Assembly: GCF_016925635.1 (NCBI RefSeq)
Contig: NZ_CP070490.1
Span: 2,300,001 to 2,364,000 of the forward strand
Direction of reading: 5' to 3'
DNA: 64,000 nucleotides
Source: Lysinibacillus fusiformis
GTDB lineage: Bacteria > Bacillota > Bacilli > Bacillales_A > Planococcaceae
Under the pieces are notes generated by a model. It saw nothing but the letters and a program-made list of their open reading frames with translations. It was not told where the DNA came from and made no database searches. The first letter of the stretch is position 1. Each line of letters starts with the position of its first letter. This document shows, in pieces, positions 35,215-44,670 of this stretch. Both the position numbers and the translations under genes were made by a program.

Positions 35215-36213
35215 ATGCCTATGCCAGAACATGTATTGCGAGTAAGTGACTTAGAAACGTCCTTTACGCGTGATAAAAAGGAAATCAAGATTTTAAGAGG
35301 TGTCAATTTTTCCATCCGTAAAGGAGAGATATTAGGCTTAGTGGGAGAATCGGGTAGTGGAAAAAGCTTAACATCACTATCCATCATGCAATTATTCCAT
35401 GGCACTACAGGCAAAATCGTCAATGGCTCTATACATTTTAATGGAGATGACTTGACGAAAATGCCCGAATCAGAAATTCGGAAGATTCGTGGCAAGCAAA
35501 TGGCCATGATTTTTCAAGAACCTATGACTTCTTTAAATCCTGTCTTAAAAATAGGCAAGCAGTTAATGGAAGCAATTGAGATGCATTTGAAGCTGCCGAA
35601 GAACGAAAGTAAGCATCATGCAATCCAAATGTTAAAAAGTGTGGGCATAGGAAGAGCCGAGGAAATCATTTATGAATATCCACATCAGCTATCAGGAGGA
35701 ATGCGTCAGCGAGTAATGATTGCCATGGCTATGGCCTGCCATCCTAATTTACTCATTGCTGACGAACCAACCACTGCGCTTGATGTCACGATACAAGCTC
35801 AAATTTTAGAGCTAATGAAAAAGCTAAAGGAAGAAAATGAGACAGCTATTTTATTAATCACACATGATTTAGGTGTTGTTGCCGAAATGTGCGATAGGGT
35901 AGTTGTGATGTATGCAGGGCAGGTTGTAGAGGAAGCAGATGTCTTTGAGTTATTTGCTAGCCCAAAGCATCCCTATACAAAAGGTTTAATTGCATCTGTA
36001 CCGAAAATTGGTGATAACAAAGAAGTATTAGATTCTATCAATGGTCAAGTGCCATCCCCGCAAAATATGCCGAATGGTTGTAAATTTGCTCCACGATGTA
36101 ATCAAGCGATGTCTATATGCCATCAGGAGAGTCCACCGACAGTGAAAATTTCAGCTACACGGCAATGTAGCTGCTGGCTATATGCGAAAAAGGATGTGGA
36201 AGTAAATGCCTAA
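35215..36213 (+). CDS. ABC transporter ATP-binding protein, DppD type
   Basis: A 332-residue ATPase. Walker [11 protein letters not shown], signature [16 protein letters not shown] and Walker [15 protein letters not shown] are intact. The C-terminal oligopeptide extension with clustered cysteines ([15 protein letters not shown]) is present, as in DppD/OppD, where it may hold an iron-sulfur cluster. It overlaps the next ATPase gene by eight bases. Confidence 0.92.
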   Translation: MPMPEHVLRVSDLETSFTRDKKEIKILRGVNFSIRKGEILGLVGESGSGKSLTSLSIMQLFHGTTGKIVNGSIHFNGDDLTKMPESEIRKIRGKQMAMIFQEPMTSLNPVLKIGKQLMEAIEMHLKLPKNESKHHAIQMLKSVGIGRAEEIIYEYPHQLSGGMRQRVMIAMAMACHPNLLIADEPTTALDVTIQAQILELMKKLKEENETAILLITHDLGVVAEMCDRVVVMYAGQVVEEADVFELFASPKHPYTKGLIASVPKIGDNKEVLDSINGQVPSPQNMPNGCKFAPRCNQAMSICHQESPPTVKISATRQCSCWLYAKKDVEVNA

Positions 36214-37171
36214 CAGTATTTTAAAAGTGGAAAACTTAAAAAAAAGCTTTCAAATAGCGGGTGGGTTATTTCAAAAAAAGCAATATGTTAATGCTGTCAT
36301 AGATGTTTCCTTTGAAATAGAAGAAGGTACGACATTTAGTTTAGTTGGGGAAAGTGGTTGTGGCAAATCAACTACTGGCCGGTTAATCACTAGATTAATA
36401 GCACCAACAAATGGAAGTATCGTTGTGGATGGGAAAGAAGTTGCAACTGCAAAGCAATCTGAATTAAAGCATTTAAGGCAAAATGTTCAAATGATTTTTC
36501 AAGACCCATATGCCTCATTGAATCCGAGAATGAAGGTAAAGGAGCTTGTTGGTGAGCCTTTAGAAATTCATACAAAACTTTCGAAAGCCGAGCGTGAAAA
36601 ACTAGTGCTTGAAATGCTGGAAGTCGTTGGATTAAATGCTGAACATGCCGATCGCTATGCGCATGAGTTCAGTGGTGGACAAAGACAGCGTTTAGGCATT
36701 GCACGTGCTTTAATAACAAAACCAAAATTAATTATTGCTGATGAGCCTGTGTCTGCGTTGGATGTATCTATACAATCGCAAATATTGAATCTATTAAAGC
36801 AATTGCAGCAAGAATATAAAATATCTTATCTCTTTATTTCTCACGATTTAAGTGTTGTAGAACATATTAGCCATTATATAGGTGTCATGTATTTAGGTTC
36901 GATTGTAGAAATCGGGCGGAAAGAAACCATATTTAATGAACCAAAGCACCCATATACACAGGCGCTTATTGCTTCTGTGCCTATAGCAGATCCAACATTA
37001 CGAAAAAAGAAGATCGTTTTAACTGGTGATATTCCGAATCCTAAAAATCCGCCAAGTGGTTGTACCTTCCACACAAGGTGCCCCTTTGCATCAGATATAT
37101 GTAAGCAAGCTATTCCGGAAATGAAAAAAATTAACGAAGAGCAAAGTGTCGCATGTCACTTTGTCAACTAA
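36206..37171 (+). CDS. ABC transporter ATP-binding protein, DppF type
   Basis: A 321-residue partner ATPase. Walker A GESGCGKSTTGRL, FSGGQRQRLGIARAL and LIIADEPVSALDVS are present, and the C terminus again carries the oligopeptide/dipeptide extension (SGCTFHTRCPFASDIC). Two different ATPases are normal for Dpp/Opp importers. Confidence 0.92.
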   Translation: MPNSILKVENLKKSFQIAGGLFQKKQYVNAVIDVSFEIEEGTTFSLVGESGCGKSTTGRLITRLIAPTNGSIVVDGKEVATAKQSELKHLRQNVQMIFQDPYASLNPRMKVKELVGEPLEIHTKLSKAEREKLVLEMLEVVGLNAEHADRYAHEFSGGQRQRLGIARALITKPKLIIADEPVSALDVSIQSQILNLLKQLQQEYKISYLFISHDLSVVEHISHYIGVMYLGSIVEIGRKETIFNEPKHPYTQALIASVPIADPTLRKKKIVLTGDIPNPKNPPSGCTFHTRCPFASDICKQAIPEMKKINEEQSVACHFVN

Positions 37172-37189
37172 TCGAGAGGGTGTATATAA

Positions 37190-38068
37190 ATGAAAATAGG
37201 GTTAAGCACATATAGTATGGTCAAAAAAATGAGACAGGGGGAAATGAATGTTCTGGATGTTTTGCAATGGGTAGCAGACAACGGAGGGCAGCATGTAGAA
37301 TTAGTGCCCTATGAATTTACTGTTGTAGATAACTATGAACTTGCAACACAAATTAAAGAAAAAGCAGCAGAGCTAGGATTAGAGCTATCGGCCTATTCGT
37401 TGCCAGCTAACTTTATTCAGGATACGGAGGAAGCTTTTCTAGAAGAAGTTGAACGCTTAAAGAAACATGTTGATGTAGTACATCATATGGGCATTAACAT
37501 TATGCGCCATGATGTTACTCTCTTTACTTTACCAAAGGAGCAGACAACCATTCATTATTACAATGAGCACTTTGAAGAAATGGTGAGAGGCTGTCAGTTG
37601 ATTGCAGATTACGCGAAGCAATTTAATATTACAACAACGATTGAAAATCATGGCTTTAATGTTCAAACAAGTGATCGTGTACAACAATTAATTCATGCGG
37701 TAAACAGAGACAACTTTAAAACAACTTTAGATATCGGGAATTTTTTATGTATTGATGAAGAACCTTTAATTGGTGTTATGAAAAACATTCCTTATGCTGC
37801 TACAGTGCATTTCAAAGATTTTTATATTCGTCCTTATTATGAAAATCCTGGTGAGGGCGAATGGTTCCGTACAGTTCATAATAATTACATCAGAGGAGCT
37901 ATTGTCGGACATGGCGATATAAATATTCGCGAAATTATTAAGCTCGTAAAAGGCAGTGGATATGATGGCTATCTTACAGTGGAGTTTGAAGGTATGGAAG
38001 ATTGTCAAGTTGGTTCAAAAATAGGAATGGATAATGTACGTCGTTTATGGGACGAATGCAAGCTCTAA
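37190..38068 (+). CDS. TIM-barrel sugar isomerase/epimerase-like protein (AP endonuclease 2 superfamily), first copy
   Basis: A 292-residue protein of the sugar-phosphate isomerase/epimerase superfamily. Likely metal ligands are E152 (TIENHG), D181 (LDIGN), H207 (VHFKDF) and E265 (TVEFEG), the usual E-D-H-E set. Members isomerise or epimerise sugars, act in inositol breakdown, or cleave 3-keto glycosides. Its position beside an oxidoreductase and a second paralogue favours a keto-sugar reaction (inference). It starts 19 bases after the ABC genes. Confidence 0.82.
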   Translation: MKIGLSTYSMVKKMRQGEMNVLDVLQWVADNGGQHVELVPYEFTVVDNYELATQIKEKAAELGLELSAYSLPANFIQDTEEAFLEEVERLKKHVDVVHHMGINIMRHDVTLFTLPKEQTTIHYYNEHFEEMVRGCQLIADYAKQFNITTTIENHGFNVQTSDRVQQLIHAVNRDNFKTTLDIGNFLCIDEEPLIGVMKNIPYAATVHFKDFYIRPYYENPGEGEWFRTVHNNYIRGAIVGHGDINIREIIKLVKGSGYDGYLTVEFEGMEDCQVGSKIGMDNVRRLWDECKL

Positions 38069-38081
38069 AGGGGGAAAGCAC

Positions 38082-39140
38082 ATGAACAAGTTAAAGGTTT
38101 GTGTAATTGGCACAGGTTCTATTTCAGATTATCACTTAGGTTCCTATAAGAATAATCCATTCGTTGAATTATATGGCGTGTATGATGCTTCCATTGAAAG
38201 AGGCAAAGCAAAAGCAGCACAATTTGGAGCAACGCATGTTTTTTCTTCGAAAGAAGAGTTATTCGCAGACAAAAATGTGGATGCTGTAAGTATTTGTACA
38301 TGGAATAATACGCATGCAGAATTGGCGATTCTTGCTTTGGAAAATGACTTACATGTTCTAATAGAAAAGCCGCTATCCATGACTTATGCAGAGGCTTTAA
38401 ATATCCAACAGATTGCAGAAAAACATCAGAAAGTATTTCAAGTGGGCTATGTAAGACGGTTTGCAACAAATACTAAAGTACTGAAAAGGTTCATCGACGA
38501 TAACAAACTGGGCGATATTTATTATGCCAAAGCTTCCTGTCTAAGAAGATTAGGGAATCCAGGCGGCTGGTTTGCAGAAATCGATAAGTCTGGTGGCGGG
38601 CCTTTAATTGATCTAGGCGTACATGTGATTGATATTTGCTGGTATTTAATGGGTAGACCAAAGGTGAAGCGAATAACAGGTCATACCTACAATCAATTAG
38701 GAAATCGAAACCATATTGAAAATTTATCCTTTTACAAGGCTGCAGACTATGATGCTACTAAAAATACAGTAGAAGACTTAGCAAATGCCCTCATTACATT
38801 CGAGAATGGGGCATCGCTAATGGTAGACGTTTCCTATACACTACATGCCATTAAAGATGAAATAAGTATTAAGCTTTATGGCACGAACGGTGGAGCAGAG
38901 CTAGAGCCTGAATTAAAAATTGTAAGTGAAGAGCATGATACGATTTTAAATATTCATCCTCAAATTAACGATTTAACATTTGATTTTGCGACAGCCTTTC
39001 AAAATGAAATCAATTCATTTGTTGATTGTTGCCTCCATCATTATGATTCTGTTGCACCTGTAGAGGATGGGGTAGAAATTATGAAAATATTAGAAGGCAT
39101 TTATATTTCTGCAACTGAAGGAAAGGAAGTTGTTTATTAA
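38082..39140 (+). CDS. Gfo/Idh/MocA family NAD(P)-dependent sugar oxidoreductase
   Basis: A 352-residue two-domain dehydrogenase. The Rossmann start is VCVIGTGSISDYH, and the family lysine is in VLIEKPLSM. The C-terminal alpha/beta domain has GGWFAEIDKSGGGPLIDLGVHVIDICWYL, with the Asp and His typical of catalytic residues. Substrates in the family are sugars, inositols and glycosides oxidised at a ring hydroxyl. ATG 38082 has AAAGGGGG seven bases upstream; an in-frame ATG at 38034 lies inside the previous gene and is rejected. Confidence 0.88.
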   Translation: MNKLKVCVIGTGSISDYHLGSYKNNPFVELYGVYDASIERGKAKAAQFGATHVFSSKEELFADKNVDAVSICTWNNTHAELAILALENDLHVLIEKPLSMTYAEALNIQQIAEKHQKVFQVGYVRRFATNTKVLKRFIDDNKLGDIYYAKASCLRRLGNPGGWFAEIDKSGGGPLIDLGVHVIDICWYLMGRPKVKRITGHTYNQLGNRNHIENLSFYKAADYDATKNTVEDLANALITFENGASLMVDVSYTLHAIKDEISIKLYGTNGGAELEPELKIVSEEHDTILNIHPQINDLTFDFATAFQNEINSFVDCCLHHYDSVAPVEDGVEIMKILEGIYISATEGKEVVY

Positions 39141-39141
39141 G

Positions 39142-40023
39142 ATGGTGAAATTGGACAATAAAATTGGCGTGATAGTAGACAGCTTTCGATTGCCTATTCG
39201 TGAAGGTTTATTAAAAGCGAAAGAAGTTGGTGCACAAGGGGTACAGATGTATGCCGTTTCAGGAGAGTTGGACCCAGATAATTTAAATACTGCCCAAAGA
39301 GCAGAATTGAAGCAGTACATTTCAGAGTTAGGTCTAGAGATTTCCGCATTATGTGGGGATTTAGGTGGGCATGGCTTTCAAGACAAAACAGAAAATGCCT
39401 GGAAAATAAAAAAATCAAAAGAAATACTACAATTAGCCAAGGACCTGGGAACATCCATCGTTACAACCCATATTGGTATTATTCCTGAAGATGAAAATGA
39501 TCCAATCTATCAAACAATGCTGGAAGCCTGCGAAGAATTAGGGCAATATGCTACATCATTAGATGCTTATTTTGCAATTGAAACAGGGCCAGAAACAAGT
39601 AAAACATTAAAAGGATTTCTAGATAAGCTTTCAACGAATGGTGTATCGGTTAATTTTGACCCTGCCAATATGGTGATGGTAACAAAAGATGATCCTGTAG
39701 CTGGAGTCAAACGATTAAAGAAGTATATTGTACATACACATGTAAAGGATGGTATTCAACTGCAGCCAACGAATCCTAAAGATGTGTACGGGTACTTAGG
39801 ATACGATTCTGGAACATCTCATGATAAAATAGAAGAAATGGTGGAAAATGGAGAGTTTTTCAGAGAACTTCCATTAGGTCATGGAGATGTCAATTTCGAG
39901 CTTTACTTTTCAGCTTTACAAGAAATCGGATACAATGGCTATTTAACTATTGAACGAGAAGTGAGATCAAATCCCGAAAAAGACATCAAAGAAGCTTTAC
40001 AATTCATAGAAAAGTTTAAATAG
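39142..40023 (+). CDS. TIM-barrel sugar isomerase/epimerase-like protein, second copy
   Basis: A 293-residue member of the same superfamily as the protein at 37190, but clearly divergent. Likely metal ligands are Glu in FAIETGPE, Asp in NFDPANM, His in HTHVKDG and Glu in LTIEREV. The start is probably ATG 39142, one base after the previous stop, with GGAAGG upstream at rather long spacing; TTG 39130 sits on that site. Two dissimilar paralogues flanking one oxidoreductase suggest consecutive steps or a two-subunit enzyme. Confidence 0.8.
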   Translation: MVKLDNKIGVIVDSFRLPIREGLLKAKEVGAQGVQMYAVSGELDPDNLNTAQRAELKQYISELGLEISALCGDLGGHGFQDKTENAWKIKKSKEILQLAKDLGTSIVTTHIGIIPEDENDPIYQTMLEACEELGQYATSLDAYFAIETGPETSKTLKGFLDKLSTNGVSVNFDPANMVMVTKDDPVAGVKRLKKYIVHTHVKDGIQLQPTNPKDVYGYLGYDSGTSHDKIEEMVENGEFFRELPLGHGDVNFELYFSALQEIGYNGYLTIEREVRSNPEKDIKEALQFIEKFK

Positions 40024-40037
40024 GGGTTGAATCTAAT

Positions 40038-41189
40038 TTGAAAAAGCAAGATCAAGTACAAATGCGAAGACAAAATAAATATATTGTGCTTGACGCAATA
40101 AGGCAGATGGCGCCAATTTCAAGAATTCAATTATCAAAATATACAAAAATGAGCCCTACGACCATTACTCGTATTGTGCAAGAGCTAGAAGCAGAAGGCT
40201 TTATTCTTGAAGGGGTATCGGAAGAAACAGCCATTGGTAGACGTCCTACGTTAATCCATATGCGCGAAGATGCATTATATACGATTGGGATAGAAATTGA
40301 CTGTTTTACTATTCGAATAGGTATACTAGATTTCTTGGGGAAGCTTATTGCCTTTCAGGAAGTCAAATGTAGTATCAAGCATCAATACGAAGAAGCCATA
40401 CATCTACTAAAACGATCTATAGAAAATATCATGACAGAATATCAGATTGCTCAGGATAAATTACTAGGCATTGGGATAGGGATTCCAGGAGTAATCAATA
40501 ACGAGGAAGGAATTATCGTTTCCTCTGAGCAATTGAAGTGGGAAAACTGCCATATAAGAGAAGATTTAAATGGTGTTTTTGGTTGTGAGGTCATCATAGA
40601 TAATGAATTAAAAATGCAAATCATTGCTGAAATTGGTGATATCTATACGCCACTGTATTCAAATTGTATTTTAGTCGGAATTGGAACGGGAATAGGAGCA
40701 TCCATATTATTAAATGGAGAAGTGTATCGTGGCATTCAAAATAAAGCTGGAGAAATAAGTCATATAACGATTAATCCCTTTGGTGAAATGTGTCACTGTG
40801 GTAAAAGAGGATGCTTATCGATGTATGTTTCTGAAGTTACGCTGTTAAAAAGAACACCTAAAAATCTTAATATTCAATCAATAGAAGAGATTTTGCAGTG
40901 TGTTGATCAAGGCGAGCAATGGGCGATCGATATTCAACAAGATGTAGCTACTTTTCTAGCTATTGCTATCAATAATCTAGTTTGTTTATACGAACCAGAG
41001 GCTGTCATCGTCAGTGGGGAAATTATTGAGCATAATGTGTCATTTCAAAAACTACTTAGTGAAAAGTGTAAACAGTATATATGGAAGGAATTACAACCCT
41101 ACTTTGATTTGCAGTTTTCAAATCAATTAAAAGAAGGGGTTGTTAAAGGAGCGGCATTACAAGCACAAAAGCAGTTGCTGTCTGTTTAA
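40038..41189 (+). CDS. ROK family transcriptional regulator (XylR/NagC type)
   Basis: A 383-residue repressor. The N-terminal winged helix spans about residues 15-70 with SRIQLSKYTKMSPTTITRIVQELEAEG. The sugar-kinase-like ROK part follows: GIGIGIPGVINNEEGI, VGIGTGIGASILLNG and the zinc motif CHCGKRGC. Its place inside the cluster makes it the obvious local regulator, with a sugar or sugar phosphate as effector. It starts at TTG with only a weak upstream purine stretch, so translation may be low. Confidence 0.88.
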   Translation: MKKQDQVQMRRQNKYIVLDAIRQMAPISRIQLSKYTKMSPTTITRIVQELEAEGFILEGVSEETAIGRRPTLIHMREDALYTIGIEIDCFTIRIGILDFLGKLIAFQEVKCSIKHQYEEAIHLLKRSIENIMTEYQIAQDKLLGIGIGIPGVINNEEGIIVSSEQLKWENCHIREDLNGVFGCEVIIDNELKMQIIAEIGDIYTPLYSNCILVGIGTGIGASILLNGEVYRGIQNKAGEISHITINPFGEMCHCGKRGCLSMYVSEVTLLKRTPKNLNIQSIEEILQCVDQGEQWAIDIQQDVATFLAIAINNLVCLYEPEAVIVSGEIIEHNVSFQKLLSEKCKQYIWKELQPYFDLQFSNQLKEGVVKGAALQAQKQLLSV

Positions 41190-41207
41190 AGAAAGGTTGG
41201 TTGATTC

Positions 41208-42209
41208 GTGGCTTACTCAGAATTTTTAAAGGAGTATCGTTCAGGATTAATGGAAAATGTGCATTATGGACAAATGAGTGCTGTGAATCTAACGAAGGAA
41301 GAATTCGTCTCTGTAGGTCAAGATTATGAGCCTGTGTATTTTCGTTCTGCAGCAAAACCATTTCAAGCCATTCCCATTTTTATGACTGATTTTATAGAAA
41401 AATACGGGATTACTTCAAATGAAAGTGCATTATTTCTGGCTTCACAAAGAGGCGAAATTTATCATCAAGAGGCATTAGTCTCTTTGCTGGAAAAACTCCC
41501 TATTAATGAAAATGATTTAATTTGTGCAGCATCCTATCCATTAAATGAGGAACCTAAAACACAATATATTCAACAGGGATATGAAAAGAGAAAACTATTT
41601 CATAATTGCGCAGGCAAGCATTTAGGATTCTTAACTGCTTGTCTAGCAAATGGCTATGATGTCAAGCAATATTGCCAGCCAGAACATCCATTGCAGCAGA
41701 TGATAAAAAAATACATTGCTTATTTAAGTGAATATGATGTGGAGAGTATTCGTACAGGGATTGATGGCTGTGGTGCGCCTGTCTTTGCGATTCCGCTAAA
41801 AAATATGGCAATTGCTTATTTAAAGCTAGCACGACCAGAATTGATTGATGATCAACTGATTCGTGAAGCAGTAATAAAGCTTACAGCAGTAATGAATCAA
41901 GAGAATCATATCATTGCAGCGCAAAACTTTATTTGTACGGCATTATTAAAGGACCCTAATATTGTGGCGAAGGGCGGAGCACAGGGCGTATACTGTTTTG
42001 CTCTAAGAAATGAAGGGCTAAGTTTTGCCTTGAAAATTATGAATGGCTCAGAAAGTCCGTGGCCCAATGTAATTGCTTCTGTATTGGAACAAATTCAGTA
42101 TACAAATCAAGAAACAATTGAGCGTATTAAAGCATTGTCTCCTTCATTTGTGCGTAATGACGCAGGGGTTGAGGTCGGGGAAATTGTTTCTACAATTAAA
42201 ATTGTATAG
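41208..42209 (+). CDS. Asparaginase II-type (PF06089) amidohydrolase
   Basis: A 333-residue protein of the AnsA/asparaginase II family first known from Rhizobium etli. Family features visible are SGLMENVHYG near the N terminus, FRSAAKPFQAIP, HNCAGKHLGFL and GIDGCGAPVFAIPL. The characterised member hydrolyses L-asparagine to aspartate and ammonia. Here it is embedded with sugar enzymes, so an asparagine-linked sugar or another amide is possible (inference). It has no signal peptide, so it acts in the cytosol after import. Confidence 0.82.
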   Translation: MAYSEFLKEYRSGLMENVHYGQMSAVNLTKEEFVSVGQDYEPVYFRSAAKPFQAIPIFMTDFIEKYGITSNESALFLASQRGEIYHQEALVSLLEKLPINENDLICAASYPLNEEPKTQYIQQGYEKRKLFHNCAGKHLGFLTACLANGYDVKQYCQPEHPLQQMIKKYIAYLSEYDVESIRTGIDGCGAPVFAIPLKNMAIAYLKLARPELIDDQLIREAVIKLTAVMNQENHIIAAQNFICTALLKDPNIVAKGGAQGVYCFALRNEGLSFALKIMNGSESPWPNVIASVLEQIQYTNQETIERIKALSPSFVRNDAGVEVGEIVSTIKIV

Positions 42210-42221
42210 AGGTGAAGGTAC

Positions 42222-43202
42222 TTGTATGTTTTGGCAATAGACGGTGGTGGAACGAAAACAATTGCGACAATCTCAACTTGTCGTGGGCAAATTATGGCGC
42301 TAGCAGAAACGGGTAAAAGTAATCCCACATCTATGAGCTTCGAGCAATTTACAGAGACGATAACAGAATTAATAAATGATTTAAAAAGACAACAACCTCA
42401 CGAATTTCAACACATTACAAAGTGCCATGCGGGACTGTCTGGTGTAACAGAAAATAATAATGAGAAAATTACCCATGCATTATTAACCTCGCTTTTACCG
42501 AAAGACTGTCAACTATCACTATCGAATGATGGGTTGAACGCCCTGTATGCGGGAACATTGGGTCAGCCTGGCATTGTACAGATTTCTGGTACGGGTGCGA
42601 TTACACTCAGTATAGATTCATCTGAAAGAATTGAGCGTACAGCAGGGTGGGGTTATATTTTTGATGATGAGGGCAGTGGCTATGATATTGGCATTCGCAC
42701 ATTAAAAGCGGTATTTAAAGCATTTGATAAAAGAGGTCCTGAAACGCTCCTAACAGCAGCAGTATTAGACTATTTTCAGTTACAATCCGTTCCGCAGATA
42801 ATTGAAGTGGTATATGGTGAAGGTCATCCGCGTGATACAATATCTCCTTTAAGTAAGGTAGCAATCGAATGCGCTAAACGTGGTGATGGAGAAGCTAATA
42901 CAATTATTGATCAAGTGTGCCATGTTTTATATCAAAGTATAGACGCTTGTTACAAAAAAAATCCGTTTGCAGATAACCGTGTCAAAGTAGTGCTAGCTGG
43001 TGGCGTTTTTAATGAGTTGAGGCTATTTATTGAAAAATTAGTCGCTATTGATAAAAAGAATAGTAATCAGTATGACTTTATGGGTGCTTATAGTTTACCA
43101 GTGGGTGGTGCTGCTTTAGCGGCATTAAAATTACCTAGTAATGAAGCTAAGCTATTTATCGATCAATATAATACAAGTATGAAGGCGTTTTTAACGAATT
43201 AA
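42222..43202 (+). CDS. BadF/BadG/BcrA/BcrD ATPase family sugar kinase (N-acetylglucosamine kinase-like)
   Basis: A 326-residue ASKHA-fold kinase. The phosphate-1 loop LAIDGGGTKT, the GTLGQPGIVQISGTGAI phosphate-2 region and GWGYIFDDEGSGYDIGIRTLKA are typical of the GlcNAc-kinase branch of the BadF family. VVLAGGVFNE gives the adenosine motif. It would phosphorylate an amino sugar released by the upstream enzymes. It starts at TTG with GAGGTGAAGG upstream and is the last gene of the cluster, before a strong hairpin. Confidence 0.83.
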   Translation: MYVLAIDGGGTKTIATISTCRGQIMALAETGKSNPTSMSFEQFTETITELINDLKRQQPHEFQHITKCHAGLSGVTENNNEKITHALLTSLLPKDCQLSLSNDGLNALYAGTLGQPGIVQISGTGAITLSIDSSERIERTAGWGYIFDDEGSGYDIGIRTLKAVFKAFDKRGPETLLTAAVLDYFQLQSVPQIIEVVYGEGHPRDTISPLSKVAIECAKRGDGEANTIIDQVCHVLYQSIDACYKKNPFADNRVKVVLAGGVFNELRLFIEKLVAIDKKNSNQYDFMGAYSLPVGGAALAALKLPSNEAKLFIDQYNTSMKAFLTN

Positions 43203-43217
43203 TCCCCCTTTAATCTA

Positions 43218-43257
43218 GCAAGTAGAGAATGGTATGTACCATCCTCTACTTGCATTT
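43218..43257. terminator. Long hairpin between convergent kinase and rodA-like genes
   Basis: GCAAGTAGAG and CTCTACTTGC form a stem continued by ATGGTA/TACCAT. The plus strand continues ATTTTGTT. It separates two convergent genes and can serve both. Confidence 0.82.
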
Positions 43258-43259
43258 TG

Positions 43260-44426
43260 TTAGTCCCCTACTTTAAACATATATCCCTTGTAAGATTTAT
43301 GTATGATCATGACGATTCCGATAAGCATAAAGTTGGATAATAACGAACTTCCCCCATAGCTTAAAAAGGGTAGGGTGACGCCTGTGACTGGTAAAAGCCC
43401 AATGGTCATGCCAATATTTTGAGTAATTTGGAAGGCTAGTAAGCTTGAAATACCTGCCCCCATTAAAGTCATAAAGGGATCTCGCGCTACTACCGTAATA
43501 AGAACAATACGATAGATAACAAAAAATAATAGAGTGATCACAAATGCTCCTCCGACAAAACCTAACTCTTCTGCAATAGTAGAGAATATAAAATCGGTAT
43601 GTTTTTCTGGTACATAGACATTGTTATGTAGATAGCCCTTGCCCACAAACTCTCCTGATCCGATGGCCATAAAGCCTTGACGTACTTGAAAAGAAGAATC
43701 TGTATATTCATAAGGCTGAAGCCATCCATAAATTCTTGAAATCTGATGTCCTGATAGAGCACCTAAAACCTTCTCTGTAAAAAATTCATTAAAACTGACA
43801 TAGAGCACGACAATCGTACTGATGATAACTAAAGGGACAGCTGTAAAAACGACAAGAAGCTTTCTATGAATACCTGAAAAGAAAATCATCGGTAAAATCA
43901 TTGCCATATACAACATGACCATACCTGTATCGGGTTGCCTATAAACAAGAAGTGAAGGAGGAAGGACAATGAGCCCAATTTTTATAAGTAGCCAAAAATC
44001 CGCTAGATAAGAGGGGCGGACATTTTTCTCTTGATGAGCAATAATGACCTTACTCACAACTATTAAAAAAGCGAACTTTAAAAATTCCGATGGTTGGAGG
44101 GAACCTAAAAACGGGATTTGATACCATGATTTTGCTTGATTGATTGTCCGGGCAATGCTCTCTGGTGCAACAATAAGCCCAGCCGTTAAAGCAACGATTA
44201 GGAAGTAAAATGGCCATCCGATTCTCTTCAACTGTTCAATATCAAGTAAGGATATCCCAAACATGATGGTTAATCCAATGAGATAAAATAAAAATTGCTT
44301 GATAATAAAAGAGCTTGAATATTGTTCGAAATTTACACTACTTGAATGGACAAAAAGGCAACTAATACCACCGAGTAAAAGAAGACTTATTACTAAATTC
44401 CAGTCTAACTTCTTGAATTGCGTCAA
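43260..44426 (-). CDS. FtsW/RodA/SpoVE family peptidoglycan glycosyltransferase, RodA-like
   Basis: Polytopic SEDS glycosyltransferase, 388 residues and about ten spans, that polymerises lipid II with a partner class B PBP. Conserved SEDS blocks LQPSEFLK, YRQPDTGMVMLY, PEKHTDFIFSTIAEELG (with the essential Asp) and GVTLPFLSYGGSSLL are all present. I place the start at TTG 44426, six bases after GGGGGTG; the upstream ATG 44441 has no ribosome binding site. RodA/YlaO/SpoVE cannot be separated by eye, and no mreBCD genes are nearby. Confidence 0.87.
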   Translation of the reverse strand: MTQFKKLDWNLVISLLLLGGISCLFVHSSSVNFEQYSSSFIIKQFLFYLIGLTIMFGISLLDIEQLKRIGWPFYFLIVALTAGLIVAPESIARTINQAKSWYQIPFLGSLQPSEFLKFAFLIVVSKVIIAHQEKNVRPSYLADFWLLIKIGLIVLPPSLLVYRQPDTGMVMLYMAMILPMIFFSGIHRKLLVVFTAVPLVIISTIVVLYVSFNEFFTEKVLGALSGHQISRIYGWLQPYEYTDSSFQVRQGFMAIGSGEFVGKGYLHNNVYVPEKHTDFIFSTIAEELGFVGGAFVITLLFFVIYRIVLITVVARDPFMTLMGAGISSLLAFQITQNIGMTIGLLPVTGVTLPFLSYGGSSLLSNFMLIGIVMIIHKSYKGYMFKVGD

Positions 44427-44670
44427 ATGTAACACCCCCATTCTCTATTATCAACGTTGGCAATGTATGGAAGGTTGCAGATGGTTATTCAAAAAGTAGT
44501 ACGAATAAGAAACAATAGTATGAATAGATTTGCAAGTTAAATTACCTAAATAGAACTAAAGGGTGGGTATAAATTCTCAATATATCGATCAAAATTTACA
44601 AAAACATAACACTGGCTTTATATCTCTATACTATCATTATTGGTAAGAGTTGGAGGAGGAGCCAAGGATC

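Noticed and set aside
44442..44670. Sigma-D (flagellar-type) promoter for the chemotaxis receptor
   Set aside because: A TAAA and a CGAT motif occur near 44570-44592, but their spacing is too short for the consensus.
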